NCBI GenBank assembly: GCA_907163375.1 | Contig: CAJQUW010008956.1 | Coordinates: 1 to 64,000, forward strand | Direction: 5' to 3' | Source of the DNA: Prostheceraeus crozeri | Taxonomy: Eukaryota; Platyhelminthes; Polycladida; Euryleptidae | Length of the DNA stretch: 64,000 nt | Translations under genes and position numbers: made by a program | The notes under the pieces: generated by a model | Database searches by the model: none | Told to the model about the DNA's origin: nothing | The model's input: the letters and a program-made list of their open reading frames with translations, nothing else | Part shown: positions 37,401 to 49,263 of the stretch, one piece after another | Position numbering within the stretch: the first letter of the stretch is position 1 | Layout: each line of letters opens with the position of its first letter

Positions 37401-39497
37401 TGACATAAAATGATCAACTAGAGCACGCTCTTAATGTTTTCTCTTTAGACAACCCAAGAATCTTTCTGCTTGGATATCAGCAGTGCAGACGAATCTTCGA
37501 ATCTTTGACGTGTTCATCTTATCGCTATTTATCAGGGGGAAATGCTAAAAGACCTCTTTTTTGAAACTCATTCATTTTTGGATCTAGTTGTTAAATTGTT
37601 AAGGTAGAGTTTCTGCAATTACGTAGAAATCGGCTGAATGAGATGCGTTACACTTGCAGAGGTATCCAACTGTGGTTGTAACTGAATTAGAACGCGCTGG
37701 GCTGTTATTTCTTACACCGCTACTGCGTGGCAAGAAGACGCTTTTTCTCATTCTTTGCAGTATCAACCGGGTGCGTGGAGAACGGGGCACAATGCCACGT
37801 TCCGATATTGCTTTGACTTTTAAAGTCAATAAAAATGTCGTGAGAGCCATTTTTATTGATGAAGATAAAGAAAGCATTGTTCTGCTTGCCAAATAATAGT
37901 ATTAACAGACTCTATTTCCGGTACAACATGTTTTGAAGATTACACACTTCATAAATCCTCGGAAGCGATATTTGAATGCACAAAAATTCAAAATGGAAAT
38001 TTTTCTCACAGCTGCTAGAAAATTTGCTTTCCCAAGTGCTTTGCGCGGATGCTTGGCTACAAGTTGAAGAATTCTATTTTTCAAGGACGTTTTAGCAAAA
38101 TTAAGCATATAAGGGAAGTCTGGAATCAATAACTGATTTGTGGCGACGGCTGTGATATTACATTTTACCCAGCGCTTATAAGCAGTTTTATTTGATATCA
38201 CAATTGACAATAGCATATTATTGAAACATGGAATGGAAGGAGCTGAATAGCTATGTCAAAACTATGAATCAGCGGAAAATTCCATAGTTTTCGCATAGCA
38301 AACGTTTGGAAGACAAATACCCAGATGAAGGTCCATTTCTATGGTTAGTACAATGCTGACGCAAGGTTGAAAGTTGATTTGACATAGAAATTAATTGATC
38401 TTGGCTAAAAAGGATGGTGGAATTGTCGCCACTGAAAATACATGGCGTCTCAATAGTTCCGCACCATAGAAAAAATATGGTAAGCAGTATGGGGTATGAC
38501 ATCCGTCGCATTGCTTCGCTCGCACAAGATGTCACCCCTTGCGACATTTTCAAAATATCACGTGGTCGAAAATTTAGAAAAACTCCAAATTTCGAAAATT
38601 TAGGCAGACGAAAAATATCACGTGGTCGAAAATTTAAGTTGTCTAAGAATTTCACGCAGTCTAAGAATTTCAGAAGATTGTATTCAAAATATTTATTAAA
38701 AAATGGATGAAACAAAAGTGGAAGAAACCTGAAAAATGAAAGGAACCTCGACGGGGGCGAAAATGGAAGGAACCACGAGAATATATTCTTCGTTATCACA
38801 ATTAAAAACAAGTGAAATAGACATTGAAAAAATGAATAAAGAAAAGCACAAAGATAGGGTTAGGTATATGAAAGATAAGGAATCTAAATTATCATTTAGA
38901 TTAGAGCATTATGATAAATCAAGAAAACGCAATTATTACTTAGACATTCTTCGTCATTGTACTCTCACCATTGTTTAAAGTACTAATTGTGTGAACTAGA
39001 AGATTATTGTAACTCATAAACTCAAAGTTATTCAATGAACCCGTACCTTCACTGATGTTTGAAGAGAGAGAGAGAGAGAGATTTATTGTTCTAGCAACGG
39101 AAAACATCTACCAGCATTCCCCTAACATTATATTGCAATCTCTTGTAATTTCAATTTGTGCATCGGCAAAATTTGACAGTTCAATTTACGCGTCGGTAAA
39201 ATTTTGACAGTTCAATTTACCCCTACGTAAATTATTTTCAGAATCAGTTTTCAAAGTCAGTTTTGCAAATATATTTATAAAACTCACATGCATTCACAAA
39301 ATTTATTTGATGTTTCCTCTCTACGCATGTATTGATTAAAAGTACCTCCTATTGTGAATTCATGTGTTCCGAACACATAAGGGTGCGGTCACAATAAAAG
39401 CAATTCATCTTGTGAACTCAGAACACATAAGTTCATTTAAGAGTATTTCCTGTCAGTGACGGTTGTACCAAAACGCTCTCGTCATATATTTCTCATA
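34461..39497. other. Anonymous sequence before the virus-like elements
   Basis: It holds small features only. There is an inverted repeat GCGACCACCT/AGGTGGTCGC at 35427-35476. A direct repeat at about 38558-38582 and 38610-38634 contains ATATCACGTGGTCGAAAATT. An (AG)n run lies at about 39064-39081. A short frame at 38832-38976 is rich in Lys/Arg/Tyr and unplaced. The hairpin-like TGACATC...GATGTCA near 38499-38536 contains GCTTCGC and resembles the palindromes found further right. Confidence 0.45.
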
Positions 39498-39700
39498 ATG
39501 AGTGAAGAGTTTTCCGCTACTCAATCAAATATTATCAGAGAAAATTTGCCAAATTTCTTCTGTGAGATCGCAAATTTGCTTATATCTTCAGAAAAACACG
39601 GTGAATATTTCGAATTTGTTAGAAAGGAGATCCTAGACTTTTAAAACGCATACTGGAAGATTGTCTACAAAGGGATGGAGAATTTTGGTGCGGCAACTAG
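39498..39700 (+). pseudogene. Copy A lead protein, internally deleted
   Basis: It opens with ATG (39498) and a 48-codon stretch (...NLPNFFCEIANLLISSEKHG) clearly related to the N-terminus of the copy B protein at 52213. It stops at 39642 and is followed directly by a piece matching the copy B C-terminus (LEDCLQRDGEFW). The central part, roughly 150 codons in copy B, is missing. Confidence 0.7.
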
Positions 39701-39744
39701 AGATTTATTGTGCAAAGCAATTGTGTGACATTCAAAATGATTCC

Positions 39745-40300
39745 ATCCTTCTCCCAAACAAAGGTGCGTCATTTAGCTACAATACCGCGCTGACATGTGC
39801 AATGGAATTTTGGATGTGAAACTCTGCTATTGTTGCTGCGATACGCCCGCACGACACTTCATTTTCAATGTTAAGACCTATGCTATTTCATTATAATTTT
39901 CCTAAACAATGGTGTGTCATTCAGCTACAATACCGCTCTTCAACTAATCAAATCACGTCCACGCGGGGACATATGCAATGGAATTTTGGATGTGAAACTC
40001 CGCTATTGTTGCTGCGATACGCCCGCACGACACTTCATTTTGATTGTTAAGACCCATGCTATTTCATACAATTTTCATAAGCAATGGTGCGCCATTCAGC
40101 TGCAATACCGCGCTTCAGCTAATCAAATCGCGTCCACACGGTGACATGAGTCGCGTTGTGAAGCAAACTTATCATTTTTGAATCTCTCTGTTTTATATGC
40201 AATGCTATTTCCTGTTTTACATGTACATACAATTACTATGCCATTCAGTTACAATACCGTGCTTCAACCAATTTGATCGCGTCCACGCGTGGACAAAATG
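39745..40300. repeat. Tandem repeats of about 174 bp, copy A
   Basis: The phrase TTTGGATGTGAAACTC recurs 174 bp apart (39810 and 39984), and the block CATTCAGCTACAATACCG recurs around it, giving about 2.5 units plus a partial unit at 40230. Each unit contains GTCCACGCG(G/T)GGACA, a short motif shared with the otherwise different repeats in the same position of copy B. Confidence 0.65.
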
Positions 40301-40476
40301 TTATATGAATGCGTAAGTTTGTATCGGTTATTTGATCAAAAGGGAGATGTAGATTCCTCTTCTGTCAAAGTTTATGAACAGTATATGTTAAAATATTATT
40401 TTATTTTCTGTTATAAAATTGGTTGTTTTTAAATTTAAAGAACAAGATATGTTAAATATATTATTTTTGTAAAAAA

Positions 40477-40959
40477 ATGAGTAGCAAAAAAGAAACAATG
40501 AAAAACTTAAACTTTGAAGACTCCGAGCTTAGCTCGCCGACCTTCGGTTGCTTCTTAAAACAATACGGTAAATAAACCACGACAAATTTCGACTTAAAGA
40601 AAATGGCTAATCAATTGGGAATAAAGAATTTTCACATATTGATGAGGGATGAATTACGTTTGCTAAAAGATAAGCCAACTGTAAATTTCGTAGCAAATCT
40701 CTACATGTCAGATCAAAAAGAAGTACATTGGTCTGCGGGTATGTCTAATAAAAATGGTGACAATTACTATTTCGACTCATATGGATTGCCTCCAACAAAT
40801 GAAGTCAAAGAATTACTTGGAAATGGAACATACAATACGTTTCAGATTCAAAAACCAGGAACTACTTATTGTGGTCAATTATGTCTTTATGTCTTATTTA
40901 AATTACAGGAAGGAGTACCATTTCTAGATATTATGTTGGAATTGAATAAGGGAATTTAA
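40477..40959 (+). pseudogene. Copy A adenain-like protease, premature stop
   Basis: It starts at an ATG (40477). A TAA lies in frame at 40573, where copy B has a Gln codon. From 40603 the frame is open to 40959 and keeps the catalytic blocks: EVHWSAG (His), YFDSYGLPP (Asp), and GTTYCGQLCLY (Gln/Cys). A palindromic insert at 40520-40551 (GAGCTTAGCTC, CCGACCTTCGG) lengthens the N-terminal part in frame relative to copy B. See the copy B protease for function. Confidence 0.75.
40520..40551. repeat. Palindromic insert in protease N-terminus (copy A)
   Basis: GAGCTTAGCTC followed by CCGACCTTCGG: two mini-hairpins, the second with a TTCG loop. It is absent from the copy B protease, whose N-terminus is correspondingly shorter. 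It reads through in frame as DSELSSPTFGC. Confidence 0.6.
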
Positions 40960-40999
40960 TAAGGGAATTGAATTCTCGAAACGTTAGTTCCAAAAATTG

Positions 41000-41455
41000 A
41001 AAATCAGTTATTTAAAATTCGTTTTGTTAAAATCTGCCAGTGATTTTATCATCATCTAAATCTCTACTTTCATTAGTAATCGGATAAGTTTGATTTATTT
41101 TATAAACTTCAAATATCTCTTTAGTCCAACAAATATCTTTTAGCCAACAAAGCCTTTTTCAAATTTTTTCTTATACTAAAATATTCGTACCCTATCTCCA
41201 ATTTTAAATTTCGGCTTACGTTTCAGTAAATTCGGATTACTCTTATGTTATTTATATAAATGACCAGGAAGATGCTTTTCTTTTGAATATTTGCTCCAAA
41301 TAAATTCAGGAAAGTTTTCTAATGTTTTTGTATGTCACCTCCCGTGTGCAGCCGACCGCTGTGCGACCGATGGCCAGAATGTACGTTTAATAGATAATTC
41401 AATAAATCTAAATTAGCAATTTTTAATTTAATTGAATTTTCGGAATTTGTAGAAT
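41000..41455 (-). pseudogene. Copy A PLA2-integrase, core deleted
   Basis: This is the two ends of the copy B gene joined. 41000-41245 matches the C-terminal SH3/chromo-like part and 41250-41350 matches the segment just before the PLA2 motif. A single deletion (about 830 bp in copy B terms) removes the PLA2 active site and the whole integrase core. Stops occur in the rest. No function is possible. Confidence 0.7.
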
Positions 41456-41539
41456 ACATTTCAAAGATAAAAAAAATTTATAACATTATAGCAATAAATT
41501 TATAACATTATAGCAATATATCTATTACAAAACATATTT

Positions 41540-42054
41540 ACCTAATGATACTGGGACTTAGATATATTCCAGAACCATCTTTAGTTTCTTTTATTTGTAT
41601 CAAGTCATCAACATTGTGGAGAATAATTTTGAGAACTCGTTTTCCTTCATCAACTAAATTTAATTTACTAATGAAATCATCTACTACTCCTTGCCCTTTA
41701 CCAACTTTCTCTAACTCTCTATTATGACGTTTTTGTTCTTCTAATGCCGCCTTCTCTGATTTAGTTTTATTTACTGCCTGGACAATTCCAGCTGTCCCAC
41801 CTACAACACTTACTTCTTGCTGCTGCTATGCCACCTATTATTAGAGGAATTGATGGGAGAATTCCACCATTCCTTTCTTCTTGTAATTTAATTTTCTCTA
41901 TCATTGGCTTACTTACGTAATATTTCTTTTTATCAATAGTAATAGCTTTAAGTGTATTTTTGTCAACATTGTTGCGTAGTTTTAATTCAACAGTTTTATT
42001 ATTATTTTTCGCTTGCGACTTTTTTAATAAAAAAATATAAGTTAAGAACAAATT
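41540..42054 (-). pseudogene. Copy A hydrophobic virion-type protein, frameshifted
   Basis: It is colinear with 56157-56684. The N-terminal part (KTVELKLRNNVDKNT...) and GGILPSIPLIIGGIAAA are readable. A shift within the Gly/Ala stretch near 41810 breaks the frame. The start codon has become AAG. It lacks the 42-nt palindromic insert that copy B carries, so it serves as the empty site. Confidence 0.7.
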
Positions 42055-42102
42055 TTAAGTTAATAAAAATTTTTAGTTACCAAAAATTTTAATTAACCAA
42101 TA

Positions 42103-42157
42103 GAACTTTGTTCAAAGGCTTTAGCCGATCGGACCAAAGGTCATCAGGTTACTAACC
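42103..42157. repeat. Composite palindromic element at capsid gene end (copy A)
   Basis: Three hairpins in a row: GAACTTTGTTC, GGCTTTAGCC, and GGACCAAAGGTC with CAGGTTACTAACC. The last two modules recur together, in the other orientation, at 58896-58960 in copy B, a different place relative to the genes. In copy A the capsid stop codon (TAG) falls inside GGTTAGTAACC. Confidence 0.65.
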
Positions 42158-42508
42158 AATTTTAACCATCTTTCCATTAAGAATTTCAATATAATATTTT
42201 ACATCTTCTAGCAATAAACCATAAGCCATTAATGAAGTTGTGGAATCTTTCTTTTCAATATTAATTGTTACATCACAACCAGTCTTGATAATATCTTCAG
42301 ATTGTGCACTTAAATCGAAACAGAAAACAGGATATAAATGTCAACAATCTCCAGGAGTTAATTGTGGTTCAACCCTTAAATTCCATACAAAGATTTCTAT
42401 AAGCATCATATCCTTCCATAAATTGATTATTGGTATCATCGAATCTTAATGGATCAATAGGATAACGTGTTTGATTTAACGCAACTTGTGAACTTCGAAT
42501 TGTATTAA

Positions 42509-45415
42509 CCGTTTTCCAGCGGCAAAAAACAAACTTTTATGCTTATGATACTGGCATCACAAATATTTGAACAAATAACATTATAACTGAATAAACATTT
42601 GCCGTTTGAAGTATCATGAGAATCATGAAAGTCTTTGTTGTGGCGGGGGTCCACCAGCTAGGGTTTGAGCGTACAAAATGTTAGAGGACCCGAAACGCGA
42701 CCTAGCTCGTCATTTTGCTGATGAACCCCTTCTATGTTTATTCTTTTCTGGTATGTCTTGTATAAAGATTATAAATATGTTTTATTGTTCGGTGCGCCAT
42801 CTAAGTATTATTTCTTTCTTTTATATTACCGGATGACCGGCGTGAACGCTTTCAACAGCCCTTTTCAGGGCTACACTTATTAAGTATTTATTGTTTCTAT
42901 TGTATATTATTATTCATTCGAAGTGCACTAACCTGACTTTTTCATAATTTAACAAATACTTTGTCATTTTTACCTAGAAATAGACATGTTCCCAATCGGG
43001 AACATGCGGCATTTCTCACTATAAAAACAGAAAATTTCAGTGATATGGTTCATTTGGTTTGGTCGCACAAATTGCCACACGACAGAAAATTAGAGTAGAT
43101 ATCTATGATTGTAGATGTCTATGTTTGATGTTGACGACAATTTTCGATGTCCAGTAACTGTTCCTACTGACATGATATCGAGTGTTGAAATTTTGAATTT
43201 CTACTTCCTAGTTAATATAATGATCAGAGAGAGAGAGCAAAATAGTCGCTGTCTGAACGCTGTCTGACTGCATGTGTGAACAAGATGACATCAAGACAAG
43301 GTAGACATTGTTCTACTTATCAATAAGCTGCGGATTTGATTGCTGCGATGAGTGACGACGACGAAGAGACAAATGACATTATTGTTATTCCTTTCAATGA
43401 AAGAGGTGACCAGGAATCTGAGGCTGATGATCTTGATGAAGAGAACTTATTTTTTGATACATTAGGTGATGTCGCTGGACTTTTAGAAATTCAAGAAGAT
43501 GATTGCGAAACTGAAGTGGAAAAACCAACCACCTGCGAAAAGAAGGAGAACTTCTCCAACGTCATGGAGGAAATCTGAAGTGACCGATTCATTTTCTAAT
43601 TTACGCCAATTTGACTATTTTCGTGTAGCAAGTGAACTTACTGCATTTGAAACTTTTCGTTTATTCGTGGATGATTCATTCATACATCACATAGTGACCG
43701 AAACAAATCAGTATGCTCATGAACAGAAAAATAATCCTTTATTTTCTGTTAGCTTCGATGAAATAGAACAATTTCTTGGTGTTCTTCTGTACTCTGGGTA
43801 TGTATGCTTGCCAGAAGAGAGAAACTATTGGAGTCGATCGGAAGATATTAATTTTGATTTCCTGTGGTCGTCCATTACTCGTGATTGGTATTTGAATATA
43901 AAAAGACATCTTCATCTTGCCGATAATCGAAATTTATGCAACAACAAATGTGCAAAAATTCAGCCAATCTACCATATCACCAAAAAAAACTTGGTTCGAT
44001 TCGGTATATTTGCTCAGAATCTTTCAATTGATGAATCGATGGTTCCATATTTTGGACGTCATTCAGCTAAAATGTTCATCAAGGCTAAGCCAATCCGTTT
44101 TGGCTACAAAATCTGGACTTTGTGTTCTTCAGACGGATATCCATTTCATCTTGAAATATACACTGGCCGTGATCCCGACAGAACTCGAGGTCCTGGAGAA
44201 ACAGTAATCATGAAGAAGTTGGAAATTTTGGAGACACACAGTGATCATGTCATATATTTTGATGATTTTTTCTCATCGTACGACCTTTTCAGAGAATTAT
44301 CTGAGAAAGGAGATCGAGCAACTGGTACCGCTAGAATTAACAGAACCAATAAATGTACATTGTCCAAAGATGTGATCAAAAAGTCACATAGAGATACAAG
44401 TCTGATGGCAACGTCTTGTTTTGTACATGGAAAGATAGCAGTGTAGTATCAATCGGCACGAATTTTGACTCTGTTTTTCCATTGCATTCATGTTCCCGAT
44501 ATTCTGTGTCACAAAGAAAGAAAGTCAGTATCCAGCAGCCAAATTTGATTTGAAATTACAATATGAATATGGGAGGCGTCGACGTTTATGATAAATTGCT
44601 GTCTTCTTACGAGGAACAATACTTTCAACAATACGAGGAAAGAAATGGTGGTGGAATCTCTTCATCAATGCATTGAACACTCTGACTGTTGCCTCTTGGA
44701 AAGCGTTTAACAAGCTACATCCGAATGAAACTTTAAGCCATATACAATTCCTTCGGATCATTACGCAATGTCTAGTAAAGAACGGTAAGCTCTTACTCCT
44801 GAGGCCCATGCATGGACGTGGAGTGCCAAAAGTTTCAGATATTCGAAAGATGGAGTTGGTCATCATCTGAAACCCTGTAAGCAAGGTCGATGTGTTTACT
44901 GCATGAAAAACACTCGCTTGATGTGCTCTAAATGTCAGAAGCGCTTGCATTTAAACTGCTCAGCTGATTTCCACAATTAGTACTTTCATGTATTTCTGAT
45001 GCCGTATGTTCCCATTTGGGAACAATGAATGTTATTCATGTTTTGTCGATGATATATCGTTTATTCATAATTGAACTATGACTACGTTTTGAAGGTATAT
45101 CTCAATTAATTTGCTAACGACAAGATCAGTTCTTGCTAGCTTTTCCCTTGTTTGATATATTTTCACAAATATTTTGATCAATTTTTAGCAAAATACACAT
45201 ACTCAAAAGTAGTCCTACAGATAATGCAATAAAGAAGGCCTACGAGTTATAGCATATTATTACATAAAGCATCATGACATTATAGCCGATTGTCATATTT
45301 CAATGCTAAACTAAAAAATATACAGTGTAAATCAGGTTTAAAAATATGTTCCCCATTGCGAACATACGGTGGAAAGATAATATGTTCCATATTGGGAACT
45401 CACGCCGGATAACGG
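42509..45415. mobile_element. piggyBac-type DNA transposon, 2.9 kb
   Basis: The left end is TTAA followed by CCGTTTTCCAGCGG. The right end is CTCACGCCGGATAACGG followed by TTTA. The termini are inverted repeats of about 13 bp with two mismatches, at a TTAA target that is slightly damaged on the right. Copy B shows the unoccupied site (TTAA at 57234-57237). Four palindromes of the form ATGTTCCC-n-GGGAACAT lie at 42985-43006, 45006-45026, 45346-45365 and 45382-45400. A second terminus-like motif (CCGGATGACCGGCGTGAACG, about 42833) suggests a more complex left end or nesting. Confidence 0.75.
43348..44980 (+). pseudogene. piggyBac transposase, broken
   Basis: It starts at ATG 43348 with the acidic N-terminus usual for the family (SDDDEETND). 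A shift near 43500-43560 moves to a second frame that is open to 44446. The DDE_Tnp_1_7 blocks are: LSIDESMVPYFG (first Asp), VIYFDDFFSSYDLF (second Asp), and, after the 44446 stop in other frames, NMGGVDVYDKLL (third Asp). The C-terminal Cys-rich finger is readable at about 44880-44975 (GRCVYCMKN, CSKCQKRLHLNC). About 540 codons were present originally, a normal length. It is inactive because of the shift and later stops. Confidence 0.8.
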
Positions 45416-46153
45416 TTTATGAAAAAGATTATTGTTCTTATCATAACTTGGAGAATCATTTCTTTGAAAAGTTAGCAATAAATATCTTGGAGTATTCGAA
45501 GTTCTAGTAAAATGCCAGTTAAATCTTCGTTCAGTAGGAGTTACTGAACTAGCAGTACGCTTTAGAAAATTTACTGGAATTGGTTTGTTAGTATTTAATC
45601 TTTTTGCAATAGTTAATTCAACCTCTAAACTAGGAGTAATATGTTTTATCCACCATTCAAGTCTATCAATTTTTAAATATGCTTTTTTCCAGTCTTACCA
45701 TAAAAGATTAATTCATTATTTGCTGTGCGATGAGTTATTAATTTAAATTTTAATTGACATGATATTTTGTCATAATCTAAATATCCGAATAATGGAGACA
45801 GTGACCAATTTACTGTCTGTTTAGTTTTCTTGTTAAAAACACGCCGATAATATTATCGGTATCTGGTAATGGTGTTGTAAAATTGGCATCACTATATAAA
45901 GAATATTCACAGTGTAAAAAGGAATCAGGTAAATATAACTAACTTCGTTGATTATCAACTTCAAAGATCAAATCTCCTCCAGTATTTCAAAGCAATTCTT
46001 ATATAGTCATTCCTTTTTTGATTATAGCTGACGAACGGAGGATCGTCTAATTTAAATTTACTTTCAATTAGGGAAGATATTTTTCTAAAAAATAATTTGA
46101 CGTTTTGTTTTTTATAAAAGTACTTTTTTTAGGATTCCTTTTTAGAATTTATT

Positions 46154-46581
46154 TTAGAATTTTGCTAAGCCATTGCCTCTTATTTCTTCAATTGATTTCT
46201 CATGTTTACTATCAGCTGCTATGTTAGCAATTTTGTTTTTTGTTTCCTCTGAGAGTTTTTTAAATTTTTTTAGTTCTTCAGAATCATTCTTAAGTTTACG
46301 AATAGTTTCTAGTTGTTTTAATTCGTTTTGAGACTTAACAGCATTTGATATTGCACTAGCTGCACTACCTATATGCTCCTTTTTCAGCAGATGTAATTAA
46401 ATCTTTATTATTTTTGATAACATTAACGTTCCTATATTATCACTGATGCAAGAAAATATACCATCTCCTTCTTTTTGAATTCTACATTGTTATAATGGTA
46501 AACAGATTTCATAGAGGATTCATGGGCAATTTTTTTATTTGAAGCAAAATTTTTAAGATTGTGTTTATAAATTATAGGCAT
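46154..46581 (-). pseudogene. Copy A small Ala/Gly-rich virion-type protein
   Basis: It is colinear with 58332-58854 in copy B, from the start (MPIIYKHNLK...) to the last codons. Small indels disrupt the middle. The C-terminal end is open and lacks two palindromic inserts present in copy B, so it records the pre-insertion state. Confidence 0.65.
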
Positions 46582-46621
46582 GTTTTAGGATTAAACTTGA
46601 CTTTTGGGAAAAATATTTACG

Positions 46622-47494
46622 TTAAGATTTACGTGTGTGAATGGACAACAACTTCGAGGTAACTTTATTAATTCTCTGTTGCACTTTATCTATTGCGTCA
46701 AGCAGCGTGTGATGTATTTTAATTTCTTTTCTATTAACTTGCATTTTCTGCTGATTCATCTCCAACTCCGTTTTAAGAGCATTCAATTGAACTTTAAGAA
46801 CATCTAACTGATTTTTAACAGCATCTAACTGTTCTTTATTTCCTTTATAGTTTTTCTTTAATTCTTTTTCTAAATTGATTTTAAGATTTTTCATTTTATC
46901 AACTTTTTGATTTAGTGAGTTTGCTTCATTTATTATTCTATTCATCTTTTTCATTTATTCAGTAATTTTAGAACTTAATTCACCAACACTTTTTTGGAAT
47001 GTAGCTTGTAACTTTTTTAAATTTTTAAATTTGTTTAGGAAGTTTTTCTAATTCATTTTCTAATTGTTCTTTCAATAGTTGTATCTGATGTCTATTTTAA
47101 TGACTGCAGATTTTAACTTCATAGAAAGTAATATTAAAATTTTTGATTGTTCTGAAATTTTATTTTAAAAAGTTTTGCTATATTTGCTTCTAGCTCACCA
47201 TCCCTTTTATGAAGTTTTAATAACTTTTCGCTTAACGATTTGTCATTAAGTTTTAGCAACTTTAATTCATTCATCAGTGGAACCAAAAAATCATTTATAT
47301 ATTTTTCCTTTAAGTCATTGATTTGTGCATCAACATATTGTTTATTCGTTAACTCCTTATTTTGTTGTGGAAGAATAGAAAGATGTAATGTGCCAGATAA
47401 AACGTCTCCAGTTTTCATAATATAATTTTCTATTTCTGTTTCTGATTCACGATTATTCGGCATATATGCACCTCCACCAACATTTGGTAACATC
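46622..47494 (-). pseudogene. Copy A fibre-like coiled-coil protein, frameshifted
   Basis: The N-terminal half (47134-47494) holds MKTGDVLSGTLHLS and ELTNKQYVDAQIN. The C-terminal half (46622-46954) is a long coiled coil. The segment between (46955-47133) has lost the frame through small deletions. It is close in sequence to the intact copy B gene. Confidence 0.75.
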
Positions 47495-47538
47495 ATTTTT
47501 CAACAATTTTTTTTCTCACATAAAAATAAAAAATTGAA

Positions 47539-49190
47539 ATGAGTCAAATGTACCATATTATGAATCCTAAATCAGAGTTCTATGATAGTAAATATCAGTC
47601 TACGGATTGTTTAAAATCAAAAGTAATGTGTTTAGGTTGTCAGAAAATTACATTGAAGAAAGAAATGGAAGAAGGAAATTTAGAAAAATTATATTCTCCC
47701 CCATCAATCTGTTCTTCTTATTCGACGAGATCATCGGGATTTGAAAATAATTGTTTTGATAATAATAACAATAATCCATGTACAGATGTTAATCTTTTGT
47801 TTGAATTACAAGCTTAAACATTTAAAGAACAGACTAAAGGTTTACCTAACATTGAAACAAATTACTGTATATTTCCAGGTGATCCATTTATTAAATTTAT
47901 GGATATTGTAAGTAAATATAATGATGTTGCATATGTAGAACTGAATAAAAAAATATGGTTATCATAGGGTATAATAGTGTATATGGGTTTATTAGAGCGG
48001 TTTTGCCTATTTGTACTACTGATTGGATTGAAACTAAAATTATCAATTATATCAACATTAGAGAATTAGTAAAAAAATTAAAATCTTTCTCAAAATCTTA
48101 AATTTGATCATTTGTAGACGAATTAAATCAATATAATATTCATATTGAAAGTAAAAAACATAATGAAGAATTATTATGTCAAGTATATTATAGAGATACT
48201 GTTTATAAAAGATAAATGGTAGAAATGCCCCAAAGATATGATAATGACACATATGTGGGATTCTATTCTAATTCAAAAATCAATTTATTAAAATCATATA
48301 TAAATGGTTTAGCACAACAAGAAAAAATTTATATGTAGACAACACCTTATACTATTAACAATGTCCATAATCATAATCATAGTAATTTTAAAGAGTCTGA
48401 CAACAATGAATGATTCTAATGATAATAATGATAATGATGATGATGATCATTCTGAAACATCTGAAAAGGTGTAAATGGTAAAAAAGATTATGAAACCTTA
48501 AGTGAAGGATTATATCTCAACATGATATTGATACCACACATATTCAAAATTTATCTAAATTTCATTTTCTTAGAATTGAAAATAATAATATTGGAATAGT
48601 TGAAGATACTATTAGACAACTATGTGTTGGGTCTACAAAATTTAATTTTTTGGATTTACATCTAATCAATTTGAAATTTTATCACCTTTAATAAAAATTA
48701 AAAATGATTCGGATTATGGTGGTGTTATTAAATTTTCCAATAGGGAGCAAAGACCAATATTTTTCTCTATTATATTATTATCAGATAATAAATATAATTT
48801 GGAATTAGATATTCCTATCAGGGAATGGCATCCTATACCAAAAAGTGTAATTCATGATGTTGATGAAGAATCAATAGTAAGTGAAAATAGATTTAAATTA
48901 TATTTTAATAAGACTTTATATGATAAAGAAAATGAAATAACTAAAGAACGTGATATTATACGTGAAATATTTCATTATCTTCCTAATTATTATTCTAGTC
49001 ATGAAACTAATGCTACAAAAGAAATTTATAATGATTCAAATAAAGAAGTCTATTATTGTATTTCACATTTCAAAAAAATGTCATTCATTTTACATACTTA
49101 AATTTCGGAGAATATGAAAATATTATCCCTTATTTGAAAGAAATTAATAATATTAAAAAATTTGATGTTGAACTTTTAGAAATTGCAAAA
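47539..49190 (+). pseudogene. Copy A clamp-like protein, several stops
   Basis: It retains an ATG (47539) and about 47 N-terminal codons that copy B has lost, including a CxxC (MCLGCQK). Downstream, in-frame stops replace Glu or Trp codons of copy B (for example about 47815 and 48336), and further shifts follow. At the C-terminus (48799-49100, then one frame over to about 49190) it is longer than copy B. Confidence 0.7.
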
Positions 49191-49263
49191 AACGATTAGA
49201 AACTAAATATAAGGTTCATAAATTTTTAGATGTAATAAGTTTTTAGATGTAATGAAAAATATA

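Larger units (their letters stand above)
42150..46085 (-). pseudogene. Copy A major-capsid-like gene, split by piggyBac
   Basis: The C-terminal part is 42150-42508 and the N-terminal part 45416-46085. Both align with the copy B capsid gene. The piggyBac lies exactly between them at a TTAA. An additional deletion near 45840 removes about 310 bp (copy B 57645-57955). Frameshifts and stops are frequent. Confidence 0.75.

Noticed and set aside
38269..38811. 180-codon minus-strand frame, Phe/Arg/Leu-rich
   Set aside because: It includes a direct DNA repeat and low-complexity sequence, with no homology I can name.
39064..39081. (AG)n run as an element terminus
   Set aside because: A simple microsatellite, with no matching partner.
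42983..45400. GTTCCC palindromes as members of the in-frame palindrome family
   Set aside because: Different sequence and loop, confined to the piggyBac, and best explained as its own binding sites.
47539..49190. Possible reassigned stop codons (TAA/TAG read as amino acids)
   Set aside because: Stops in copy A coincide with Glu or Trp codons in copy B and are accompanied by frameshifts. Decay explains them; other genes in the window use normal stops.
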